Counted from the stretch's first letter, positions 1 through 6,770 are shown. The stretch is 9,466 nt of DNA from Acidobacteriota bacterium (GCA_021828245.1 JAKASC010000081.1:1-9466); one strand, 5' to 3'. Translations and numbers: made by a program. The notes: a model not told the origin generated them from the letters alone.

Positions 1-593
1 ATGGGGTTGTGGCAAAGCAGGATCTTGGGCGCGTGCGAGGGGACGTGCTTCACCGCGGATTCAAGGTCATCAGCGCCCCACCACAGGTCGTCAACTCCCA
101 ACAGCCAAAGCGGCGCATGGTCGGTGTCGAGGGCAAAGTGGGAATTGCGGAGCACACGGATTTGCTGGGCCTCAAGCGCGCGCGTCATCTCATCAGCGTC
201 CACTTGGAAATCATGATTCCCCAGGACGGCAAAGACTCCCAGCCTGGCGCTGAGCTTGCCTAGAACCTGCGCCACCGGCCCGATGTATGAAGGCGAGAAC
301 GTCACGTAGTCGCCGGTCAGCGCAATCAGGTCAGGCTGCAATTGATTAGTCAGATTGACGACCCGCTCCACATCTTCAAGCGGGGTGTACAGGCTGTGGT
401 GAATGTCGGTGAGTTGGACAATCTTCAAGCCGTCATGCGCCGGGCCAAGCCGCCGCAGATGGATGTCCATTTGCGTGATCTCCGGCCCCGGTGACCGCCC
501 CGACAAGGGAACTCTGGCTTCGCGTCCTGAAAGCGACAGCGTGATCAGTCCGCGACGTCTCGCGTAGCGCTTTGATCCCTTGAGCGTCCTCAT
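1..593 (-). CDS. Calcineurin-like metallophosphoesterase (3' end cut by window edge)
   Basis: Reading from the ATG at 593, 197 codons are visible and the gene continues beyond base 1. The metallophosphoesterase signature is clear and in order: DIH (D63, H65), GDYV (D95), GNHD (N126, H127) and a late CHN (H195) that would supply another metal ligand. Family members bind two metal ions and hydrolyse phosphomonoesters or diesters, and the YkuE/YaeI-like branch is often membrane-associated. Residues 1-45 are basic (RRR at 12-14) with only a weak hydrophobic stretch, so no convincing signal peptide or Tat signal is seen. The ATG follows an in-frame TAG about 30 bases upstream and has only a weak GGGGAAACAGG ribosome site. 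It lies 61 bases after the phosphatase gene and is probably the last visible cistron of that run. The substrate is unknown. Confidence 0.85.
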   Translation of the reverse strand, partial: MRTLKGSKRYARRRGLITLSLSGREARVPLSGRSPGPEITQMDIHLRRLGPAHDGLKIVQLTDIHHSLYTPLEDVERVVNLTNQLQPDLIALTGDYVTFSPSYIGPVAQVLGKLSARLGVFAVLGNHDFQVDADEMTRALEAQQIRVLRNSHFALDTDHAPLWLLGVDDLWWGADDLESAVKHVPSHAPKILLCHNP

Positions 594-654
594 CCTGTTT
601 CCCCGCGCCCGGAAGCTTGAACGCTACGGGCGCAAAAGAATATCGAGCGTGTTC

Positions 655-1455
655 CTAACCGCACTCAACCTTCTTGTACTCTTCCAGAATTTCCGAGAAG
701 GTTTCAAGCATCTCGTCATGCACCAGGCCGTTGGAGGCAAAAATCTCATCCCGCTGAAGACTAAAAGGGTCTCCTGCAAGGTCGGTGACGCGGCCTCCGG
801 CTTCCATCACCAGCAAAGCGCCGGCGGCCTTGTCCCAGGAATTCAACTTGAGTTCCCAAAAGCCCTCGAAGCGTCCGGCCGCCACCGAGCAGAGGTCCAA
901 CGCCGCAGCGCCCGGACGGCGGATTCCGTGCGAAAGGCGGGTCAGCTTGAAAAAGAATTGGAGATTCAGATCGTGGTTTGTCGCGAAGGGCGGAAAGCCG
1001 GTGGCAAGCAAACCCTCGGAGAGATTTGCGGTTTTTGAAACTCTGATCCGCTGGTTGTTCAGATACGCGCCCGCGCCGCGTTCCGCCTGGAAAAGTTCCT
1101 CGCGGCTGGGGTCATAAACCACCCCGGCGATGACTTCTCCCCGGTAAGCCAGAGCGATGCTCACGCAATAAACCGGGAAGCCATGCGCAAAGTTTGTGGT
1201 GCCATCCAGCGGATCGATGTACCAGCAATAATCGGAGCCCGTGTCCGCGCCTCCGCCTTCTTCAGCAACCACGGCGTGGCCCGGGAAGTGCTTGTGAAGG
1301 CGGTCGAGGATCAGCGCTTCCGAGCCCCGGTCAGCTTCCGTCACCAAGTCTGATTTCCGCTTGTAAAAAATCTCGATGGGCCCTTTTGAAAACTGTTTGA
1401 GGAATGCCCCTGCCTCGCGCGCCACTCCCACCGCTACATCTAAAAAGTTCTCCAT
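655..1455 (-). CDS. Inositol monophosphatase family protein (SuhB-like)
   Basis: This protein of 266 residues is almost the length of E. coli SuhB. The family hydrolyses myo-inositol phosphates or related sugar phosphates using Mg2+. The visible signatures are the EE pair at 65-66, the motif DPLDGTTNFAHG at 81-92 (metal ligands D81 and D84), and the second motif WDKAAGALLVMEAGG at 207-221 (D208). The ATG at 1455 is chosen because it starts the conserved domain at the right place and has AAAGGG ten bases upstream. A TTG at 1497 would add 14 unconserved residues. It lies 68 bases after moaDE on the same strand and 61 bases before the metallophosphoesterase. The exact substrate cannot be told: inositol-1-phosphate, a related sugar phosphate, fructose-1,6-bisphosphate or 3'-phosphoadenosine phosphates are all possible in this superfamily. 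Confidence 0.93.
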   Translation of the reverse strand: MENFLDVAVGVAREAGAFLKQFSKGPIEIFYKRKSDLVTEADRGSEALILDRLHKHFPGHAVVAEEGGGADTGSDYCWYIDPLDGTTNFAHGFPVYCVSIALAYRGEVIAGVVYDPSREELFQAERGAGAYLNNQRIRVSKTANLSEGLLATGFPPFATNHDLNLQFFFKLTRLSHGIRRPGAAALDLCSVAAGRFEGFWELKLNSWDKAAGALLVMEAGGRVTDLAGDPFSLQRDEIFASNGLVHDEMLETFSEILEEYKKVECG

Positions 1456-1508
1456 TGTTTGATAGACCCTTTGCCCAACTCTTAGGCCAGGCTGCAATGC
1501 TCATGGAC

Positions 1509-1523
1509 TCGCGCCAAGCGCGA
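1509..1523 (-). other. Short perfect hairpin directly after the moaDE stop
   Basis: The bases TCGCGC and GCGCGA form a six-base perfect inverted repeat around a three-base loop, starting immediately after the TAA of moaDE (1526-1524). There is no T-run after it on the minus strand. It is therefore more likely an intercistronic RNA stem, or a weak attenuation or processing site, than an intrinsic terminator. Confidence 0.4.
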
Positions 1524-2219
1524 TTATCCTTCCTTCTCAACAAGCACTTGTTCCCGGCGCTCGCCCGCAGCCCACACGCCGCCATCTTCAAAATACTCCT
1601 TCTTCCAGATGGGGACGTCCTGCTTCAACCGATTGATGGCGTAATGGCAGGCCTCGAATGCGGCCTCTCGGTGCGCGGCGGTCACCACAATCGCCACGCT
1701 GGTTTCGCCGATCTCCAGCCTTCCAATGCGGTGAATGATTCCGAGGTTCTGGATATCGAACTTGTTTTTCGCTTCCTCGCCGATTTCTTCCATCTTGCGA
1801 AGGGCCATGGCCTCATAGGCTTCATACTCAAGGTGCAGCGTTCTGCGCCCGTGAGATTGCTCGCGCACAATGCCTTCAAAAACCACCACGGCTCCGTCCT
1901 GGCGGTCCTTAAGCGACTCGGCCAGCGCCGCCGCAGAAACTTTCTCGCGGGTAATCCGATAAACATCCTGGCACAAGCCGCCGCTGACCGGCGGCATAAA
2001 TGCCACCTCATCGCCTTCTTGCAAGGGGAACGCGCTATCCGCAACCTGCTGATTCACCGCAAGCAACACGGAACCCGCCAACTCGCGCAGGCGCGGAAAT
2101 CGCCCTTCGTACAAGCGCCTCAGGTGGTCGAGATCGCGCCCTTCTTCGAGATCCACATGATCCTCCCGCAGGCCCGTAAGGTCGTGAGTCAATCCAAAAA
2201 ATAAAACCTTGATTCGCAT
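1524..2219 (-). CDS. Fused molybdopterin synthase, MoaD-MoaE (MoaX type)
   Basis: This 231-residue protein joins both subunits of molybdopterin synthase, which inserts two sulfurs into cyclic pyranopterin monophosphate to make molybdopterin. Residues 1-81 are a MoaD/ubiquitin-like domain ending in PPVSGG. In stand-alone MoaD the terminal glycine is the sulfur carrier as a thiocarboxylate. Residues 82-231 are MoaE, with R119, the HR pair at 183-184, and K199 and K206 in positions matching the catalytic arginine, histidine and lysines of E. coli MoaE (R39, H103, K119, K126). A similar fusion, MoaX of Mycobacterium tuberculosis, is cut after the Gly-Gly to become active, so cleavage after G81 is the expected maturation here (inference). 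The ATG at 2219 has GGGA just upstream and follows the preceding gene by 19 bases. A longer reading to 2393 would only overlap that gene. No other molybdenum cofactor gene is in the window. Confidence 0.93.
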   Translation of the reverse strand: MRIKVLFFGLTHDLTGLREDHVDLEEGRDLDHLRRLYEGRFPRLRELAGSVLLAVNQQVADSAFPLQEGDEVAFMPPVSGGLCQDVYRITREKVSAAALAESLKDRQDGAVVVFEGIVREQSHGRRTLHLEYEAYEAMALRKMEEIGEEAKNKFDIQNLGIIHRIGRLEIGETSVAIVVTAAHREAAFEACHYAINRLKQDVPIWKKEYFEDGGVWAAGERREQVLVEKEG

Positions 2220-2238
2220 TGGATTCCCAACGTATCCG

Positions 2239-3147
2239 TCAATTATACACCTTTCCCAGCACGTGCCGCAGAGCGCCCTCAAGCTGAGGGTGCCAAAACA
2301 CGAACCCGCCAAACAGCAAGCGCTGAGGCTCAACGCGGACGCTTGCCAACAGCAGCGCGTCCGCCATCTCTCCAAACACCAGCCGGGCAGCAAAGGCGGG
2401 CATTGCTAAAACAGTGGGACGCCCCAGAATCTTGCCGAACGTTTTGGTAAATTCCCGGTTACTCACAGGGCTTGGGGCGACGGCGTTCACTGGACCATTA
2501 AGGGCATTTTTTGCAATCACATACATGATCGCTGAGACAAGGTCGTCGATGGCAATCCAGGCCATAAACTGCCGGCCGTTGCCCAGCCTTCCGCCCACGC
2601 CCATTTTGAAGGCTGCCGCCATCGGCTGCAATGCCCCGCCCTTGCCGCTCAGAACCATGCCGATGCGCAAATTGACCACCCGAATCCCGCGCTGCTTTGC
2701 AGGTTCGGTCGCGGCCTCCCAGTCCACGCAAACCTCCGGCAGAAAGCCCGCGCCGGGCGGTTCATCTTCAGAAAGCGCCTCCTCTCCGCGCGAGCCGTAA
2801 TACCCCACCGCCGAGGCTGAAACCAGCACCTCGGGCGGATGCGCCAATTGCGCCATTGTATCTGAAAGAAGCCTGGTCCCCGGCACGCGGCTTTCGCGAA
2901 TCCGGGCTTTGCGCTGCGGCGTCCAGCGGCCGGCGGCAATGCTTTCTCCGGCAAGGTTCACCACCGCATCGACGCCCTCAAAAACGGCGGGATCGAGTTT
3001 TCCCGCAGCCGGGTCCCACTTTGCCACGCCCTCCTCGCCGTTCACCGTCCGGCGCACCAAACGAACCACCTGGTGGCCTTGAACGGTCAAGGCAGAGGTC
3101 AGCGCGGAACCAATCAGCCCGCTCGACCCTGTGATCAGAACCTTCAT
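2239..3147 (-). CDS. TIGR01777 family NAD(P)-binding epimerase-like protein (SDR superfamily, DUF1731 C-terminus)
   Basis: The protein is 302 residues, the usual length. The N-terminus MKVLITGSSGLIGSAL carries the Rossmann GxxGxxG (G7, G10, G13) that binds NAD(P). The SASAVGYYG segment holds the active-site tyrosine region characteristic of TIGR01777 proteins (E. coli YfcH, human SDR39U1). The C-terminal 50 residues, with GEMADALLLASVRVEP and a GFVFWHP segment, match the DUF1731 tail of the family. The biochemical reaction is not established for the family, so only 'cytosolic short-chain dehydrogenase/epimerase-like' is safe. The ATG at 3147 begins directly with the Rossmann strand, and a weak GGAAA lies upstream. 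It is the first gene of the run leading into moaDE (19-base gap), which suggests co-transcription but not necessarily a shared pathway. Confidence 0.9.
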   Translation of the reverse strand: MKVLITGSSGLIGSALTSALTVQGHQVVRLVRRTVNGEEGVAKWDPAAGKLDPAVFEGVDAVVNLAGESIAAGRWTPQRKARIRESRVPGTRLLSDTMAQLAHPPEVLVSASAVGYYGSRGEEALSEDEPPGAGFLPEVCVDWEAATEPAKQRGIRVVNLRIGMVLSGKGGALQPMAAAFKMGVGGRLGNGRQFMAWIAIDDLVSAIMYVIAKNALNGPVNAVAPSPVSNREFTKTFGKILGRPTVLAMPAFAARLVFGEMADALLLASVRVEPQRLLFGGFVFWHPQLEGALRHVLGKVYN

Positions 3148-3442
3148 AGGCAGTTTCCAGGAATGACGCTCTAAACTTTTACCGGCGCTCGGCGCTATCG
3201 GCCATCCACAGCTCCCACCCGCTTCTCGGCCCAGATTAGCACATTCCCGCTGCGGATAGGCCCATGGACATGACGTGGTTAGCTATTGGGGTCCATGGGC
3301 TCTATTATCGGTAAGGATCGGCAGGTTTGCAGACTGTTGAAAGTCCGCGCGGGGCCTTACCAGCCTTTGGCGTTGGTCACGCCCTGGGCTTTTATCAAAG
3401 TCCACAGCCTGGCAGGGTGCAAGCCCGCGGGGGCGCAGGCGT
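3148..3442. other. Non-coding gap between agmatine deiminase and the TIGR01777 gene, with inverted repeats
   Basis: No credible gene lies here on either strand. The clearest structure is a perfect ten-base inverted repeat, GCCCATGGAC at 3260-3269 and GTCCATGGGC at 3291-3300, with a 21-base spacer. A second eight-base repeat, AGCCCGCG at 3422-3429 and CGCGGGCT at 3452-3459, straddles the agmatine deiminase stop codon. Neither is followed by a T-run on the minus strand. The gap should contain both the end of the upstream transcript and the promoter for the 3147 gene, but no convincing -35/-10 pair was found by eye. Confidence 0.6.
3260..3300. repeat. Ten-base perfect inverted repeat (GCCCATGGAC / GTCCATGGGC)
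   Basis: The arms are at 3260-3269 and 3291-3300, with a 21-base spacer, in the gap 113 bases upstream of the TIGR01777 gene start. The lack of a T-tract argues against an intrinsic terminator. Arm-centre spacing of 31 bases, about three helical turns, would also allow binding of a dimeric regulator. Function is unknown. Confidence 0.5.
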
Positions 3443-4558
3443 TCACAAGAGCGCGGGCTGCTGCTGGGTGAGGCAGTGGATGGTTCCAAGTCCCCAGACT
3501 AAATCGACGGCATGAATTCCGATCACAGGACGGTCAGCAAACAATTCCGACAAGACGCCCAGGGCGATTCGATCCTTGGGGTCATTGAAGGTGGGTGCCA
3601 GCACCGCGGCGTTGGAGATATAAAAGTTGGCGTAGCTTGCCGGAAGCCGCTGGCCGTCAAAGTGCAGCGGAGCAGGCATGGGCAGCGGCACAACTTCAAT
3701 CCGCGAACCATCTTCGAGGCGCATCCCCTTGAGGCGCTCGCGATTTTCCTCGAGCACCTGATAATTCGCATCGTTGGGATTGTCTTCAGTGCAAAGGACC
3801 ACCGTTTTCGCGTTGACGAAGCGGCAGAGATCATCCACGTGGCCGTGCGTATCGTCTCCGGCGATGCCGCGGCCCAGCCACAGGATGTTGCGGACTCCCA
3901 GATTGTCGCGCAAGGCGGCTTCAAGTTCTTGCCGGCTGAGGCCGAGATTGCGCACTTGAACGTTCGGATCGAGCAGGCATTCTTCCGTGCTCAGCAGCGT
4001 CCCTTGTCCGTTCACGTCAATGCTTCCGCCCTCAAGCACCAAGTCACGGTCTCCTGCGCGGGCTTCGAGCAACGGAAGTTCCAGCGCCCGGGCCGCGCGC
4101 TCCGGAATGGCGTCGTCCTTGCGCCATTCGGGATACTTGGCCCAGGCATTGAAGCGAAAACGGATAACAGCCACGTCGGAAATACGGCGCGGCTCTTTGG
4201 CAGCCCGCTTTTGGGCCGGATGTGCGCGGGATGAAGCCGGTCGCCTCAAAAAGATGGGGCCAGAATCACGAGTCCATCCGCGGTCCGTGGGAAAGCGAAA
4301 AAATTCGACGCGAGCAAGATCGACTCCCGCGCGCGCGAGCACCCGCCGGGCGCGAGCTTCATGGGGCTTGGAATGAACGATGATGCGCAGAATCTCGCCC
4401 GGCGTGATCTTGCGGGCAAATTCACTGTAGACCCATGGGATGGGCGCGAACCGCTCCGGCCAGTCCGTCACATTGTGCGGCCAGGCGATCCAGGTGGCCT
4501 CGTGGAGATCCCACTCCGCAGGCAGACGAAAGCCAAGGGCAGAGGGTGACGGCACCAC
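3443..4558 (-). CDS. aguA: Agmatine deiminase (agmatine iminohydrolase, PAD_porph family)
   Basis: At 371 residues this is the normal length for the agmatine deiminase family, which converts agmatine to N-carbamoylputrescine and ammonia in the cytosol. Guanidine-modifying-enzyme signatures appear in order: GWTRDSGP with D98, LEGGSID with E176, GDDTHGHVDD with the catalytic H240, and GTIHCLTQQ with the nucleophile C362. The start is a GTG at 4558 whose first base is also the last base of the stop codon of the upstream gene (TAGTG), implying translational coupling. A second GTG follows immediately at 4555. The coupled upstream gene encodes the next enzyme of the same pathway, which strongly supports agmatine over peptidyl-arginine as substrate. 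Residues 105-127 form a basic, low-complexity insert (about SSRAHPAQKRAAKEPRR) that looks like a surface loop. Confidence 0.93.
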   Translation of the reverse strand: MVPSPSALGFRLPAEWDLHEATWIAWPHNVTDWPERFAPIPWVYSEFARKITPGEILRIIVHSKPHEARARRVLARAGVDLARVEFFRFPTDRGWTRDSGPIFLRRPASSRAHPAQKRAAKEPRRISDVAVIRFRFNAWAKYPEWRKDDAIPERAARALELPLLEARAGDRDLVLEGGSIDVNGQGTLLSTEECLLDPNVQVRNLGLSRQELEAALRDNLGVRNILWLGRGIAGDDTHGHVDDLCRFVNAKTVVLCTEDNPNDANYQVLEENRERLKGMRLEDGSRIEVVPLPMPAPLHFDGQRLPASYANFYISNAAVLAPTFNDPKDRIALGVLSELFADRPVIGIHAVDLVWGLGTIHCLTQQQPALL

Positions 4559-5463
4559 TATGCTTTTCCTGCTTCCCGGTCAAGGTAGCGGCGCTCGATG
4601 CCCTGGTAGGCGTCGATCCGCCGGTCGCGAAGGAACGGCCAATTCCGCCGGACGTCTTCCAGGTGATCAAGATCAATCTCGGCCAGAAGAATCTCTTCGC
4701 GGTCAGCCGAGGCTTCGGCAATGACCACTCCCTGGGGGTCGGCAATAAAGGAAGATCCCCAGAACTCGATTCCGCCTCCGTCCGCGCCTTCTTCGAATCC
4801 AACTCGATTCACCGCGGCTACATAAACCCCGTTGGCGATGGCATGGCCCCGCTGAACGGTTTTCCAGGCGTCCCGCTGTGCAACTCCGTACTGTTCTTTT
4901 TCATGGGGATGCCAGCCGATGGCGGTGGGGTAAAAGATGATGCCCGCGCCTTCCAGCGCCACCAGGCGCGCGGCTTCCGGGTACCACTGGTCCCAGCAAA
5001 TCAGCGGCGCGACAGGCCCTACGCGGGTGTTGAAGGCATGAAAACCCAAGTCGCCGGGAGTGAAGTAAAACTTCTCGTAATAGCCCGGGTCGTCGGGAAT
5101 ATGCATTTTGCGGTAGAGGCCCGCGAGTTTGCCATTGGCATCGATGACGACGGCGCTGTTATGGTAAACGCCGGCTGCCCGGCGCTCAAACACCGGGGCG
5201 ATCAGAACGACTTTGGCCTTTCGCGCCACTTCGCTCAGAGCTTCGGTGGTGGGGCCGGGGATGGGTTCGGCCAAGTCAAAGGCATGATGATCCTCGCTCT
5301 GGCAAAAGTATCTGGAGCTGAAAAGCTCCGGCAGGCAAACGACCGCGGCGCCCTTGCGGGCAGATCCACGAATCCCGGCTACTGCCCGGCGAAGGTTCCG
5401 GGCTGGGTCCAGCGTACAGGCCATCTGAACCAGGCCAAGCTGAAACTTTTTCTTTCTGGGCAT
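4558..5463 (-). CDS. aguB: N-carbamoylputrescine amidase (nitrilase superfamily)
   Basis: The protein is 301 residues, usual for N-carbamoylputrescine amidohydrolase, which releases putrescine, CO2 and ammonia. The nitrilase catalytic triad is visible: E46 in CLPELF, K119 in YRKMHIPDDP, and C156 in LICWDQWYPE. The stretches YRKMHIPDDPGYYEKFYFTPGD and FYPTAIGWHPHEKE are typical of the carbamoylputrescine/carbamoyl-amidase branch. It is the first gene of a two-gene unit and its stop overlaps the GTG of agmatine deiminase by one base. Together they form the agmatine-to-putrescine route. The start at ATG 5463 leads directly into the conserved FQLGLVQMA strand, and no in-frame alternative start lies upstream. 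Its own ribosome site is poor: the only good GGAGGA is about 30 bases upstream, in front of an out-of-frame ATG at 5480. Confidence 0.94.
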   Translation of the reverse strand: MPRKKKFQLGLVQMACTLDPARNLRRAVAGIRGSARKGAAVVCLPELFSSRYFCQSEDHHAFDLAEPIPGPTTEALSEVARKAKVVLIAPVFERRAAGVYHNSAVVIDANGKLAGLYRKMHIPDDPGYYEKFYFTPGDLGFHAFNTRVGPVAPLICWDQWYPEAARLVALEGAGIIFYPTAIGWHPHEKEQYGVAQRDAWKTVQRGHAIANGVYVAAVNRVGFEEGADGGGIEFWGSSFIADPQGVVIAEASADREEILLAEIDLDHLEDVRRNWPFLRDRRIDAYQGIERRYLDREAGKA

Positions 5464-5480
5464 CGGAAAACAGAATACAT

Positions 5481-5508
5481 GAGTCTCGATTTTCCTCCAA
5501 GAGTCTCG
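5481..5508 (-). promoter_or_regulatory. Tandem GAGTCTCG direct repeat upstream of aguB, candidate operator
   Basis: The octamer GAGTCTCG occurs at 5481-5488 and again at 5501-5508, exactly 20 bases apart, which is close to two helical turns. Each copy contains GAG-T-CTC, itself a small odd-centred palindrome. The pair sits 18-45 bases upstream of the aguB start codon and encloses a GGAGGA sequence (5494-5498). The position suits a repressor site or an RNA-level element, but no regulator gene is nearby. Confidence 0.35.
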
Positions 5509-5511
5509 TGA

Positions 5512-5539
5512 AGGATAAAATTCCTGGACATTTCAGCAA
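5512..5539 (-). promoter_or_regulatory. Possible sigma-70-like promoter for aguB-aguA
   Basis: On the minus strand TTGCTG (5539-5534) is followed after 16 bases by TATCCT (5517-5512), about 50 bases upstream of the aguB ATG and just upstream of the GAGTCTCG repeats. Both boxes match the consensus only in part, so this is a tentative placement by eye. Confidence 0.25.
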
Positions 5540-5580
5540 GGTGAAATCATCCAAAGAAATATAAGGCCCATGACGCAAGC

Positions 5581-5630
5581 CGCTTAAGCGCTATGCTGGC
5601 GCAGAATTTGGGAAAGAATTGCGCCATAAT
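5581..5630 (+). promoter_or_regulatory. Palindrome and inverted repeat in the dedA-like gene promoter region
   Basis: CGCTTAAGCG (5581-5590) is a perfect ten-base palindrome. It is followed by TGGCGCA at 5597-5603 and TGCGCCA at 5620-5626, a seven-base inverted repeat with a 16-base spacer. A CATAAT hexamer (5625-5630) resembling a -10 box overlaps the right arm and lies about 33 bases before the start codon. No -35 box at proper spacing was seen. Control by a DNA-binding dimer is plausible but unproven. Confidence 0.3.
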
Positions 5631-5662
5631 CTCCCTGAGGTGAGCCGGGAGGAATATCCGCG

Positions 5663-6640
5663 ATGGATAAAGCCATCGAATTCCTCATACATCACGGCTA
5701 CGCGGTTCTGGCGGTCTGGGTGTTTGCCGAGCAGTTTGGCTTTCCGATTTCTTCCATCCCCTTGCTGCTGGCAGGCGGAGCGCTGGCGGGGACCGGGGAT
5801 TTGGCGCTGCCGTGGGTTCTTATTCTTCCCGTGGCAGGCTCTCTCCTGGCCGATAGCATCTGGTATGAGATCGGAAGGCTCAAAGGGTCAAGCGTGCTCA
5901 GCATCTTGTGCCGTGTCTCGCTTGAGCCGGACTCTTGTGTTCGAAACACTCAAAACTTGTTTGCCCGCTGGGGCTCGAATGCGCTGGTGGTGGCCAAGTT
6001 CATCCCTGGATTCAGCGTGGCGGCGCCGCCCATGGCGGGCATGTTTGGAATGCGCGGCAGGCGCTTCCTGCTGTTTGACACGGCGGGGGCGCTCGCTTAC
6101 ATCGGCGCTTTCGTGGGCCTGGGCTTCGCCTTCAGCCATCAACTGGCAAGCGTCGCGGATTATGCTCTGGGATTTGGAACATGGCTCCTGGTGCTGCTGG
6201 CGGCCGGCCTGATTTTTTATCTCGGCTGGAAGTATTTCCAGCGCCGGCGGTTTATCCGAAAATTACGAATTAATCGCATCACCCCTGAGGAATTGAAGCA
6301 GAAGATCGACGCGGGCGAGGAGGTCGCAATCGTGGACTTGCGCCACACGATCGATTTCGAGTCCGATCCGCACACCATTCCCGGCGCGTTCTTTCTGCCT
6401 TCTGAAGAATTCGAGCGCCGATATGCGGAAATTCCGGCGGAGCGTGAGTTGGTGCTCTTCTGCACTTGTCCCAACGAGGCAACCAGCGCCCGTGTGGCGC
6501 TGATGCTCAAACGCCGGGGTCTCGTGCGCGTCCGGCCGCTCGCCGGAGGTTTGGCGGGTTGGCGGGATCGAGGGTTTCCGCTCGAAACGCGCAAGGTCTC
6601 AAAACAGCCTGTGGTCAAGCGGCTGGCGGAGACCTCTTGA
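5663..6640 (+). CDS. DedA-family (VTT domain) membrane protein fused to a rhodanese domain
   Basis: This 325-residue protein has two parts. Residues 1-195 form a DedA/VTT integral membrane domain with hydrophobic segments near 10-24, 32-42, 50-68, 105-128, 135-160 and 172-190. The family's FxxGRFxPGxR-like loop appears as AKFIPGFSVAAPPMAG at 111-126, with lysine where arginine is usual. A basic RRRF turn follows, then a cytoplasmic rhodanese/GlpE-like domain at about 203-308. That domain has VDLRH, IPGA, the active-site loop CTCPNEATSA (C267, with C269 beside it) and the LAGGLAGW ending typical of rhodaneses. DedA proteins are implicated in lipid-carrier flipping and membrane homeostasis, and rhodaneses move sulfane sulfur or act as redox/thiol sensors. 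What the fusion does is unknown. The ATG at 5663 has GGGAGG ten bases upstream. The gene is the only plus-strand gene and is divergent from aguB-aguA. Confidence 0.92.
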   Translation: MDKAIEFLIHHGYAVLAVWVFAEQFGFPISSIPLLLAGGALAGTGDLALPWVLILPVAGSLLADSIWYEIGRLKGSSVLSILCRVSLEPDSCVRNTQNLFARWGSNALVVAKFIPGFSVAAPPMAGMFGMRGRRFLLFDTAGALAYIGAFVGLGFAFSHQLASVADYALGFGTWLLVLLAAGLIFYLGWKYFQRRRFIRKLRINRITPEELKQKIDAGEEVAIVDLRHTIDFESDPHTIPGAFFLPSEEFERRYAEIPAERELVLFCTCPNEATSARVALMLKRRGLVRVRPLAGGLAGWRDRGFPLETRKVSKQPVVKRLAETS

Positions 6641-6679
6641 AACGGCGCCCTGCGCGCGGCGCGGCGTGAACTATTCATG

Positions 6680-6705
6680 GCGACATAAATATTTGCGTAT
6701 GTCGC
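6680..6705 (+). terminator. Eight-base perfect stem 39 bases after the DedA-rhodanese stop
   Basis: GCGACATA (6680-6687) and TATGTCGC (6698-6705) pair perfectly around a ten-base loop, shortly after the stop codon ending at 6640. No T-tract follows on the plus strand, so it could be a transcript-end stabilising or Rho-assisted structure rather than a classic intrinsic terminator. Confidence 0.35.
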
Positions 6706-6724
6706 GTGGTCATTTGAGCGGCGG

Positions 6725-6761
6725 AAAAACCCACAGTCAATCACGAAACGATTGACTGTGG
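6725..6761 (-). terminator. Intrinsic terminator after the 141-residue hypothetical gene
   Basis: On the minus strand a perfect 12-base stem (CCACAGTCAATC / GATTGACTGTGG, 6761-6750 and 6742-6731, seven-base loop) is followed directly by GTTTTT (6730-6725). It begins nine bases after the stop codon ending at 6770. Stem, loop and T-run fit Rho-independent termination of the minus-strand transcript. It also limits read-through toward the convergent DedA-rhodanese gene. Confidence 0.75.
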
Positions 6762-6770
6762 CTACCCGCT
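6731..6770 (-). repeat. REP-like element 1: AGCGGGTAGC tag plus hairpin
   Basis: Read on the minus strand, AGCGGGTAGC (6770-6761) ends in GTAG directly against the base of the 12-base hairpin described as the terminator. The same ten-base tag with a different hairpin recurs at 7312-7281. A GTAG-like tetranucleotide 5' of a hairpin is the known layout of REP sequences handled by REP-associated tyrosine transposases (RAYTs), though no RAYT gene is in the window. Confidence 0.35.

Noticed and set aside
1456..1497. TTG start for the inositol-monophosphatase-like gene at 1497
   Set aside because: The ATG at 1455 has a better ribosome site and gives the normal family length.
1404..2204. Plus-strand open frame of 266 codons
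   Set aside because: Antisense to moaDE and the SuhB-like gene start; no recognisable domain.
2220..2393. Upstream extension of moaDE to 2393
   Set aside because: It would add 58 cysteine- and tryptophan-rich residues overlapping the end of the TIGR01777 gene. The MoaD domain begins exactly at the ATG at 2219.
3301..3442. Possible tRNA or riboswitch in the GC-rich gap after aguA
   Set aside because: No T-loop GGTTCGAATC-like sequence, no acceptor-stem pairing and no known aptamer core were seen.
4435..5511. Plus-strand open frame of 358 codons
   Set aside because: Antisense to aguB and the start of aguA, both of which have full catalytic signatures. No motif in the antisense translation.
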